Shown: positions 57,941 through 64,000 of the stretch, in pieces
Layout: every line of letters starts with the position of its first letter
Numbering within the stretch: the stretch's first letter is position 1
Assembly: GCF_018918025.1 (NCBI RefSeq)
Contig: NZ_JAHLPT010000003.1
Coordinates: forward strand, 1-64,000
DNA length: 64,000 nucleotides
Direction: 5' to 3'
Source of the DNA: Oscillibacter sp. MSJ-31
GTDB taxonomy: Bacteria > Bacillota > Clostridia > Oscillospirales > Oscillospiraceae
Made by a program: the position numbers and the translations under genes
The notes under the pieces: model-generated
What the model saw: only the letters and a program-made list of their open reading frames with translations
The model's database searches: none
Told to the model about the DNA's origin: nothing

Positions 57941-58169
57941 CCGTAACCCCGCCGCAGCAGCGGCTGAGCGGACATAGGCGCAGACCAAATCGAAAGCCGA
58001 TAAAGAAGCCGCACGCGCTCCTTTGCGCAGCGCGTGCAGTTGTTCTATAGAAAAACCTCCAATGGCAGGTCAAGGACGCAGTCCTTGCGCTCTCTGGGGG
58101 TTCCAAAGGGGGTATTCTCTACGGTAGAGAATACCCCCTTTGATATGTGTGCCGCGCGATGCGCGGCGG
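57941..58169 (-). repeat. Inverted-repeat copy D (right border of element 2)
   Basis: About 229 bp, the inverted counterpart of copy C and closely matching it, with the long stem (58105-58141) carrying GTA/TAC as in copy A. The inner end reads CCGTAACCCCGCCGCAGCAGCGGC and the outer end GCCGCGCGATGCGCGGCGG followed by TTTTTT. The last stem with its T-run can act as a terminator for the rightward cargo gene. Confidence 0.88.
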
Positions 58170-58185
58170 TTTTTTGATGCAAGCG

Positions 58186-60048
58186 CTATGAATACGCCGC
58201 GACGTGCTCGCGGTAATACTGCACAGCGAGCCAGCTGCGGTAGAAGCTGCGGTCGGTGTCGCTGAGGACGGAGGTCAGGACACCGTCGTGCAGGAAGAGC
58301 CCGTTCGTGTGCAGCAGCGGCGAGATGTCCCGCATGGCGCGGGAGAGCTGCATATAGCCGGGGCCGACCCAACCGCACGCGTCGAACAGCCGCGTCATCA
58401 GGAAGCAGGGCGAAAAGTCGCCGCCGTCGCCGGTGAAGTCCGCGCCGAGGACCTCCTTCGCCGCGCGGTTCGCCCAGATGAGATAGGGCGTGGCGTAATA
58501 GTTCCGGAAGCCGGCAAGCGTGGACGTGTCAAAATCAATGCCCATCTCCTCATAGACCGAGCCGCCGTTGCCCATCCACGGCTTGTGGTCGCCGAAGAGC
58601 ACGAGCACCACGGGGGTATCGCGCGCGTCCAGCTCCTGCGTCAGGCGGACATATTCGCGGACCGTTTCATTCACGCCGAAGAGGTAGTTGTTGAGAATAT
58701 TACAGCTCTCCTGCGACCAGCCGCTTGCTTCGGGCGAAACATAGGGAACGGCGCTCTCCGTTTCGGCGTAGGGGCCGTGATTCTGATAGCTCACCGCGAA
58801 GGAGAACAGGGGCGAGCCGTCCGCCGCGTCGAGGTCGGCGAGCAGGTAGTCCGCAAGCTGTTGGTCGGAATGCCACATGGCGACGTAGGGGTCGACCAGC
58901 TCGCCGAAGCCGTTTTCCGTGAAAACGCTCCGGTCAAAGCCGAGATAGTCGTTCACGCGCTCGCGGTCGTAGAACCAGCTGTAGCCGGGGTGCGCGTAGT
59001 GCGCCGCATAGCCCTGCGCCGTGAAGTAGCGGACGTAGGAGCCGACCGCGCCGCGGTATTCGTCGTGCTCGCTCGCGCCGGTGAGGAAGCCCCACTCGGT
59101 ATCCACGGTGCCGCCCGCGAAGATGTTCGTGAGCAGGCGGCCGGAGAGGCTCTGCTCCTCGAGCGCGTGCCAGGGGGCATAGACCTCCTGCACCGTGTCG
59201 AAGCCAGCGAGGGCGTCGAAGTCGGTCAGGTCGCAGAACGCCTCGAGCATCACACCCATGACGGCGACCTTCTCCCCCTCCGGAATGTCTTCATCGGGGA
59301 AGGACTCAAGCAGCGCCTGCGCCGCGCGGGCATCGTAGTCCTCCGGCTTTTCGGGGAACAGCTCCGGCACCGAGTGCAGGAAGGAAAGCGCAAAGCCGCG
59401 GGAAAGATAGACCTCGTTGTCCGACCAGATATTGATGAGCGAGTCGTTCGCCGTCCTTTCGTAGACGGCTTCGTCGGTGTAAGCGCCGAGGTACGCGCCG
59501 ACGCCCAGCAGCACGCAGGCCGCCGCGCCCAGCGCGCGGATGCGCCGGCGCTTATCGCCGCGCGGCATGAGGAGCACGGCAAAGGCCAGCATCGCGCCGA
59601 GGAGCGCGACCGCCGTGTTGACCTCGGCGGTCCGTTCAAATTCGTATTGACTCATGATGCCGCCCGCCGTGCGCAGGAGCAGGATATCGCTCGCGCGCAT
59701 CGGATCGCCGCGCAGCATGACCTTATAATAGTTGATGAGCGGGAGGCCCACACCGAAAAGGCCGCTGAGCAGCACGCCGCACCAGCAGCGTCCGGACAGA
59801 AAATAGCCCAGCCATGCGAGCAGCAGCGGCGGGAAAAGGTTCAGCGCCAGCAGCAGCGGATGATCGAGATAGGACCGGTACAGCTCCGCCTGCGGGAGGG
59901 CGGCATCCGCGCAGGCCGTGAGCCACAGGCCGAGAAAGCCGATGCCGACGCCGAGGAGCGTGAGCAGCACGGCGAGGTAGGCGCGGTGGGCGCGGAGCGT
60001 CCCGCGGCTCGCGCCGTCGGGCGGAAAAACAAGGCGAGAAAGCTTCAA
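58186..60048 (-). CDS. LtaS-like membrane sulfatase (phosphoglycerol transferase family)
   Basis: A 620-residue protein: five hydrophobic helices (about 25-200), then an extracellular alkaline-phosphatase-fold domain with GVMLEAFCDLTDF, GGTVDTEWGFLTGAS (nucleophile Thr region), SYQNHGPYAE and VLFGDHKPWMG (metal ligands). Relatives make lipoteichoic acid or transfer phosphoglycerol to glycans. The TTG at 60048 is chosen because GAAGGGGAACCC precedes it and the basic membrane-entry region follows; the ATG at 60123 has no clear site. Repeat D lies just after its stop. Confidence 0.85.
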   Translation of the reverse strand: MKLSRLVFPPDGASRGTLRAHRAYLAVLLTLLGVGIGFLGLWLTACADAALPQAELYRSYLDHPLLLALNLFPPLLLAWLGYFLSGRCWCGVLLSGLFGVGLPLINYYKVMLRGDPMRASDILLLRTAGGIMSQYEFERTAEVNTAVALLGAMLAFAVLLMPRGDKRRRIRALGAAACVLLGVGAYLGAYTDEAVYERTANDSLINIWSDNEVYLSRGFALSFLHSVPELFPEKPEDYDARAAQALLESFPDEDIPEGEKVAVMGVMLEAFCDLTDFDALAGFDTVQEVYAPWHALEEQSLSGRLLTNIFAGGTVDTEWGFLTGASEHDEYRGAVGSYVRYFTAQGYAAHYAHPGYSWFYDRERVNDYLGFDRSVFTENGFGELVDPYVAMWHSDQQLADYLLADLDAADGSPLFSFAVSYQNHGPYAETESAVPYVSPEASGWSQESCNILNNYLFGVNETVREYVRLTQELDARDTPVVLVLFGDHKPWMGNGGSVYEEMGIDFDTSTLAGFRNYYATPYLIWANRAAKEVLGADFTGDGGDFSPCFLMTRLFDACGWVGPGYMQLSRAMRDISPLLHTNGLFLHDGVLTSVLSDTDRSFYRSWLAVQYYREHVAAYS

Positions 60049-60179
60049 ATCGGGTTCCCCTTCAAAAAGAATAACAGGATTATAACAGATTTTTCGGCAA
60101 AAACAACCGCCATTTCCCACCATTCCGCCAAATCCCGCTCAATGTGAGAAAAAAGGACGGTGAAACGGGGGTGAGGGTA

Positions 60180-60208
60180 TTGCATTTTCCTGGCAAAGCC
60201 TTTATAAT
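60180..60208 (+). promoter_or_regulatory. Promoter of the NCS2 permease
   Basis: TTGCAT (60180-60185), 17-bp spacer, TATAAT (60203-60208), 74 bp upstream of the start codon. Confidence 0.65.
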
Positions 60209-60221
60209 TATACTAAATCTT

Positions 60222-60265
60222 CGTCATGCGGCCTGAAAATATTTTAGGTGTTATGACGAAACAAA
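60222..60265 (+). promoter_or_regulatory. Inverted repeat in the NCS2 permease leader
   Basis: TTCGTCAT and ATGACGAA form a perfect 8-bp inverted repeat enclosing a nested CCTGAAAAT/ATTTTAGG stem, immediately before the GAAAGGGAG ribosome site. It could be an RNA hairpin or a repressor site. It does not show the core of the known purine riboswitch. Confidence 0.45.
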
Positions 60266-60281
60266 AGAAAGGGAGAATATC

Positions 60282-61715
60282 ATGGAAAAGCTCTTTAAGC
60301 TCCAGGAGAACGGCACCACGGTAAAAACCGAGCTGCTTGCCGGTCTCACGACGTTCATGACGATGGCTTACATCATCGCCCTGAACCCCAACCTGCTGAC
60401 CAACTTCGCGGTCGGCACCCCGCTGTGGAACGGTGTGTTCCTGGCAACCTGCATTGCCTCCGCCATCGGCACCATCTGCATGGCCTTCATGGCCAACAAG
60501 CCCTTCGTTATGGCTCCCGGCATGGGTCTGAACAGCTTCTTTGCCGTGGTCGTGGCCAACATCGCCGTCATCAACAACTGCGAGTATGAGTCCGCGTTCC
60601 AGGCTGGTCTGGTCATCATCCTCGTCGAGGGCATCGTGTTCCTCGTCCTCACCCTCCTGAAGGTCCGTGAGAAGATCGTCGAGGCCATTCCTCTCGGTGT
60701 GCGCTACGGCATCGCCCCCGCCATCGGCCTGATGCTGATGAACATCGGTCTCGGCTCCAACGTCGGCATCTATGCCGAGGGCAACGGCTTCACCAGCCCC
60801 TTCTACATCATGCGCGACTTCTTCGGCGCCCTGACCCCCAGCATCATCAAGGGCAGCATGGGCGACATCGGCTATCACACCATGGTCCTCACCGCCATCA
60901 CCGCCTTCCTCGGCGTGTTCATGATGGTCGTTCTGGCCAAGAAGGGCATCAAGGCCTCCGTTCTGCTCGGTATGCTCTTCTCCTCCGTGCTCTACTGGGC
61001 CGGCAGCTTCCTGTTCCTGGGCGTGAATCCGTTCGCCAGCCTTGAGACCGCGAGCTTCGTGCCCCCCTTCGCCGACATGGTCTCCACCACTCTCTTCAAG
61101 TTTGACTTCGCCGGCTTTGTGAACATCGGCTGGTTCACCGCCATCACCCTGATCATCACCTTCTGCATGATCGATATGTTCGACACCATCGGCACCCTCG
61201 TCGGCACGGCCTCCCGCGCCGGCATGGTCGACAAGGACGGCAATATGCCCAAGATGAAGGAAGCCCTGCTCTCCGATGCCATCGGCACCATCACGGGCGC
61301 TGCCACCGGTACCTCCACCGTCACCACCTTCATCGAGTCCGCTTCCGGCGTTGAGGCCGGCGGCCGCACCGGTCTGACCGCGCTGACCACCGCCGTTCTC
61401 TTCCTCGCCTGCATGTTCCTCGCCCCCATCGCCGCCATCATCCCCGGCGCTGCGACCTCCGCCGCGCTCATCTACGTCGGCGTGCTGATGCTCCAGGGCC
61501 TCAAGAACGTCAACTTCGACGATATGGATCAGATGCTGCCGGTGTCCATCATGCTCATCGGTATGCCCGTGTCCGGCTCCATCGGCCACGCCATCGGTCT
61601 GGGCCTGATCTCCTACACCGTGGTCAAGGTCTTCTCCGGCAAGGCCAAGGACGTCAGCGTTCTGACCTATGTCATCTCCATCCTCTTCGTCATCAAGTTC
61701 TTCGCGGTGGTGTAA
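60282..61715 (+). CDS. NCS2-family purine permease
   Basis: A 477-residue xanthine/guanine/hypoxanthine permease of the AzgA-like (PbuG) group with about 12 membrane helices. TTFMTMAYIIALNPNLL at the start, MAPGMGLNSFFA, MIDMFDTIGTLVGTASRAGM and the TGTSTVTTFIESASGVEAGGRTG signature are diagnostic. It imports purine bases, which the nucleoside phosphorylase at 20.5 kb also yields. A terminator follows. Confidence 0.93.
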   Translation: MEKLFKLQENGTTVKTELLAGLTTFMTMAYIIALNPNLLTNFAVGTPLWNGVFLATCIASAIGTICMAFMANKPFVMAPGMGLNSFFAVVVANIAVINNCEYESAFQAGLVIILVEGIVFLVLTLLKVREKIVEAIPLGVRYGIAPAIGLMLMNIGLGSNVGIYAEGNGFTSPFYIMRDFFGALTPSIIKGSMGDIGYHTMVLTAITAFLGVFMMVVLAKKGIKASVLLGMLFSSVLYWAGSFLFLGVNPFASLETASFVPPFADMVSTTLFKFDFAGFVNIGWFTAITLIITFCMIDMFDTIGTLVGTASRAGMVDKDGNMPKMKEALLSDAIGTITGAATGTSTVTTFIESASGVEAGGRTGLTALTTAVLFLACMFLAPIAAIIPGAATSAALIYVGVLMLQGLKNVNFDDMDQMLPVSIMLIGMPVSGSIGHAIGLGLISYTVVKVFSGKAKDVSVLTYVISILFVIKFFAVV

Positions 61716-61734
61716 GACCCATACAGCGGCATAA

Positions 61735-61767
61735 GAAAGAGCGCCCGTTCGGGCGCTCTTTCCTTTT
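61735..61767. terminator. Terminator between the permease and nadE
   Basis: GAAAGAGCGCCC and GGGCGCTCTTTC form a perfect 12-bp stem with loop GTTC and then CTTTT. It serves both converging genes. Confidence 0.85.
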
Positions 61768-61773
61768 GGCTTT

Positions 61774-62556
61774 TTACTTGTAGAAATCCGTGCCGTCCTC
61801 AATGACGATGGGCAGGCCGTTGTGGTAGACGGGGATGGTCTCGAACTTGAAGCGGCTGACGCGGTGCTTATGGTCGATCTGCTCTTTAATGGCGGGATCG
61901 GCGACGCCCTTGCGGACGTATTCGTTCACCGCGTGGTAGGAAAAGCCGAGGTTGTCCTCGTCGGTCTTGCCGGTCAGGCCGTCGGACGGGGGCTTGATGA
62001 GGAAGCGCTCGGGCAGACCCAGCGCGCGGCCGATGGCGATGACCTCCTCGGTGGTGTACATCCCGATGGGCGAGAACGCGCCCGCGCTGTCGCCGTAGAT
62101 GGTGCAGTAGCCGACCCAGTCCTCGGAGAGGTTGGAGGTGTTGACCACGATGCCCGCATCTACGCTCTGGGCGATGGCGTACAGCGTCGCCATGCGGATG
62201 CGGGAGGGGAGGTTGACGGTGGTCTGGCGGCTGGCCTCGATACCGAGACGCGCCATCTCGCCCAGAATGCCGCTCGTGCCGCCGTGGATGTTGAAGGTGT
62301 AGTGCTTGATGCCGAGGAAGTCCACGATGCCGTTGGAGTAGTCGATGTCGGGCTGGACGCCGTCGGGCATGAGGACGCCGACCACGTTCTCGCGGCCATA
62401 CGCCTCGACGCACAGCGCGGCGATCACCGAGCTGTCCTTGCCGCCGGAGATCCCGACGACGGCGGTTTTACCGCCGCAGCCTTTCATCTGCGCGCGCATC
62501 CAGTCGAGCAGGGCGGGAATGTGGTCCGCGGCCTTGAAATCCTTGAGATCGTACAT
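61774..62556 (-). CDS. nadE: NAD+ synthetase, ammonia-dependent type
   Basis: A 260-residue enzyme amidating deamido-NAD. The P-loop VVGISGGKDSSV is near residue 35, followed by TSNLSEDWVGYCTIYGDSAGAFSPI and KPPSDGLTGKTDEDNLGFSY. No glutaminase domain is present, so it needs free ammonia. ATG 62556 has AAAGGAGC upstream; the open frame back to 62673 lacks a site. No other NAD gene is nearby. Confidence 0.92.
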   Translation of the reverse strand: MYDLKDFKAADHIPALLDWMRAQMKGCGGKTAVVGISGGKDSSVIAALCVEAYGRENVVGVLMPDGVQPDIDYSNGIVDFLGIKHYTFNIHGGTSGILGEMARLGIEASRQTTVNLPSRIRMATLYAIAQSVDAGIVVNTSNLSEDWVGYCTIYGDSAGAFSPIGMYTTEEVIAIGRALGLPERFLIKPPSDGLTGKTDEDNLGFSYHAVNEYVRKGVADPAIKEQIDHKHRVSRFKFETIPVYHNGLPIVIEDGTDFYK

Positions 62557-62675
62557 AGCTTGCGCTCCTTTTTTGAAATTTGCTGTCATTGTAGCGCAAA
62601 AAAGCGCGGATTGCAATGGAAGGAGCGCAGAAATTCTCATTTCATCGGTCTTTTCCGCGCACGGATGTGACAAAA

Positions 62676-63566
62676 TCAGTCGATCAGGGCGCGCAGCTCG
62701 TCGAGCGAGAGCGAAGGCTGGAGAGCAAGGCCGACGCCAAAGCCGACAACGCGGGCAAGCTGCTCGGCGCGCGCGTCGATGTCGCGCGGCGTGACCATGA
62801 CGCTCCCCTGTCCGCGCAGGGCGGTGGGATCGGGGAGGTCCGCCCCGGCCTCATCTAAAAGGTCGAGCGCGAGCGTGGCGGCGTCCACCACGGTGGGGAC
62901 GCCGACGGCGAGAACGGGAACGCCGAGCGTCTCGCGCGTGAGGGCGCGGCGGTGGTTGCCGACGCCCGAGCCGGGGACGATGCCGGCATCCGTGAGCTGG
63001 ACGGTGGTGCAGACGCGCCCGAGGCTCTGCGACGCCAGCGCGTCGACGGCAACGACAAGGTCGGGGCGCACGGTCTCCACCGCGCCGCGCACGAGCTCGG
63101 CGGCCTCCAATCCCGTTGTGCCGAGGACGCCGGGCGTCAGCACGCTGACATCCGCGAGCGCACCGAAGGCGGCGCAGCCCTTCAGGTGGCGCGTGGCGGG
63201 CACATGATCGGCGGCGCGGGGACCGATGACGTCGGGCGTCATGGCGCGGTTGCCGAGTCCGACCACGAGGGCGGTATCGACCGTTCCTTCGAGGAGAGCG
63301 CGCAGCTCGTCGCGGAGCGCGAGCGCCGCGCGCTCCGTGTACGCGGGGTCCTCGGGAGAAAGCGCGCGCAGGTCGAGCGTGACGTAGGTCCCGCGCGGCT
63401 TGCCGAGGGCGCGCGAGGCCGCCTTGCTCTCCACCGTCACCGTGGTCACGGCGCAGCCGCGGCGCGTCCGCTCGGTGAGCGTGAGGCCGTCGATGGCGTC
63501 GTCCTTTTGCGCCGCGCGGAACAGCGCGTGCGCCTCCAGCGCCAGGTCCGTCCGCCGTGCGTTCAT
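62676..63566 (-). CDS. gpr: Spore germination protease GPR
   Basis: A 296-residue aspartic-type protease that degrades small acid-soluble proteins on germination. The N-terminal RTDLALEAH, GLGNRAMTPDVIGPRAADH, TPGVLGTTGLEAAE and AVDALASQSLGRVCTTVQL blocks are diagnostic. The propeptide region is short, so processing sites cannot be placed with confidence. It diverges from rpsT, a pairing conserved in many Firmicutes. Confidence 0.95.
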   Translation of the reverse strand: MNARRTDLALEAHALFRAAQKDDAIDGLTLTERTRRGCAVTTVTVESKAASRALGKPRGTYVTLDLRALSPEDPAYTERAALALRDELRALLEGTVDTALVVGLGNRAMTPDVIGPRAADHVPATRHLKGCAAFGALADVSVLTPGVLGTTGLEAAELVRGAVETVRPDLVVAVDALASQSLGRVCTTVQLTDAGIVPGSGVGNHRRALTRETLGVPVLAVGVPTVVDAATLALDLLDEAGADLPDPTALRGQGSVMVTPRDIDARAEQLARVVGFGVGLALQPSLSLDELRALID

Positions 63567-63664
63567 AAAACCGCCTGCCTTCCACTAAATCTTGTATATC
63601 GCTCTCATTATGTCCCCTAAATTTTGAAGCATACAAAAAAGTGGAGAAAATCTGAAAAAAGTGC

Positions 63665-63693
63665 TTGCAATTCCTCGAAAACTTTGTTAAAAT
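63665..63693 (+). promoter_or_regulatory. Promoter of rpsT
   Basis: TTGCAA (63665-63670) and TAAAAT (63688-63693) are 17 bp apart and lie about 65 bp upstream of the rpsT start. Confidence 0.6.
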
Positions 63694-63756
63694 ACCATTC
63701 TGCACGGTGGATTTTTTATGTTCGCCGTCAAATCCCAACCGGAGGAGGTGTTTGGT

Positions 63757-64000
63757 TTGCCGAATATTAAGTCTGCCAAGAAGCGCGTCCAGCTCGCTGA
63801 GGTGCGTAACGCCCGCAACAAGGCTGACAAGTCCGCACTGAAGACCGCACTCAAGAAGTTCGAGGCGGCTGCCGCTGAAGGCAATCGCACCGAGGCCGAG
63901 GGTGCTTACAAGGTCGCAGTGAAGATCGTGGACAAGTCTGCCGCGAAGGGTCTGCTGCACAAGAACAACGCTGCTCACAAGAAGAGCGCTATGACCACCA
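63757..64000 (+). CDS. rpsT: 30S ribosomal protein S20 (partial, runs off the window)
   Basis: The first 81 codons are present: PNIKSAKKRVQLAEVRNARNKADKSALKTALKKF at the N-terminus and AAKGLLHKNNAAHKKSAMTT at the window end, the S20 pattern. The start is TTG 63757 with GGAGGAGGTG 6 nt upstream. A non-ATG start is common for this autoregulated gene. Only about 5-10 residues are missing. Confidence 0.95.
   Translation, partial: MPNIKSAKKRVQLAEVRNARNKADKSALKTALKKFEAAAAEGNRTEAEGAYKVAVKIVDKSAAKGLLHKNNAAHKKSAMTT

Noticed and set aside
57101-58169. Element borders as integron attC sites
   Set aside because: The repeats are palindromic and lie right after cargo stop codons, but they are four times too long for most attC sites, are in inverted pairs rather than head-to-tail, lack convincing RYYYAAC/GTTRRRY core sites, and no integron integrase is present.
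60186-60281. Purine riboswitch upstream of the NCS2 permease
   Set aside because: The conserved purine aptamer core (paired TATA-type loops with the P2/P3 loop contacts) is not found; only a simple inverted repeat is present.
60213-61802. 529-codon minus-strand open frame opposite the NCS2 permease
   Set aside because: Its Gly/Asp/His/Glu-rich content mirrors the hydrophobic codons of the permease. No start site or domain is visible.

Overview
This is a high-GC chromosomal window from a spore-forming member of the Clostridia, most likely Oscillospirales. Evidence for this is the sporulation set (yabP, yabQ, a SpoVB-type flippase, germination protease GPR), the Firmicutes gene order spoVB-mazG-hup-rqcP-yabP-yabQ-divIC, a long-form HPF, Soj/Spo0J with two perfect parS sites, and a second Noc-like ParB. 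No rRNA, CRISPR array, transposase or complete prophage is visible.

Layout. (1) 1-4520: AT-richer accessory DNA, read mostly leftwards, with a zinc-finger DUF6076-like gene, an N-terminally truncated histidine kinase next to the first codons of an ABC-transporter gene (a decayed Bce-type resistance operon), a WYL regulator and an XRE regulator. It ends at an abrupt junction near 4520 that fuses two broken genes. (2) 4520-11760: a decayed prophage. It keeps the start of the early operon (methyltransferase and DUF2815 fragments, zinc ribbon, Cro-like protein), an S24 repressor with four 17-bp operator-like sites, a DraG-DHH fusion gene under a near-consensus promoter, a tyrosine integrase and five small phage genes. 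It runs up to a tRNA cluster (Val, Glu, Met). (3) 12226-25684: housekeeping and sporulation block recJ, relA/spoT, pgi, dtd, MBL hydrolase, hemZ, purine nucleoside phosphorylase, spoVB, mazG, hup, rqcP, yabP, yabQ, divIC. (4) 25944-33887: SulP transporter, hpf, iron alcohol dehydrogenase, pssA, gapA, a GntR regulator and a 2-hydroxyacid dehydrogenase. (5) 34171-45704: VanW protein, Noc-like ParB, DnaD/DnaI, then the leftward zapA-U32-maf-mreC-mreD-PBP2 run. (6) 46868-56867: GH13 amylase, parS sites, soj, spo0J, serS, mscL, rsmG, a MinD-like ATPase, mgsA, aspS. (7) 58186-64000: LtaS-like membrane sulfatase, NCS2 permease, nadE, gpr and the start of rpsT.

The most unusual content is a pair of elements of about 1.05 kb (45813-46850 and 57101-58169). 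Each is bounded by inverted copies of the same 230-260-bp hairpin-rich repeat. Each encloses one divergent pair of small genes whose stop codons lie 4-14 bp from the repeats. In both, one gene of the pair is a small DNA-binding regulator (RHH or XRE) and the shared intergenic region carries operator palindromes. The cargo genes are unrelated, so the repeats appear to package different gene pairs. Next to the second element a 74-bp exact duplication of the aspS 3' end flanks a 149-bp array of palindromes. The second candidate novelty is the prophage DraG-DHH fusion, which joins an ADP-ribosylglycohydrolase to a NrnA-type phosphoesterase in one polypeptide.
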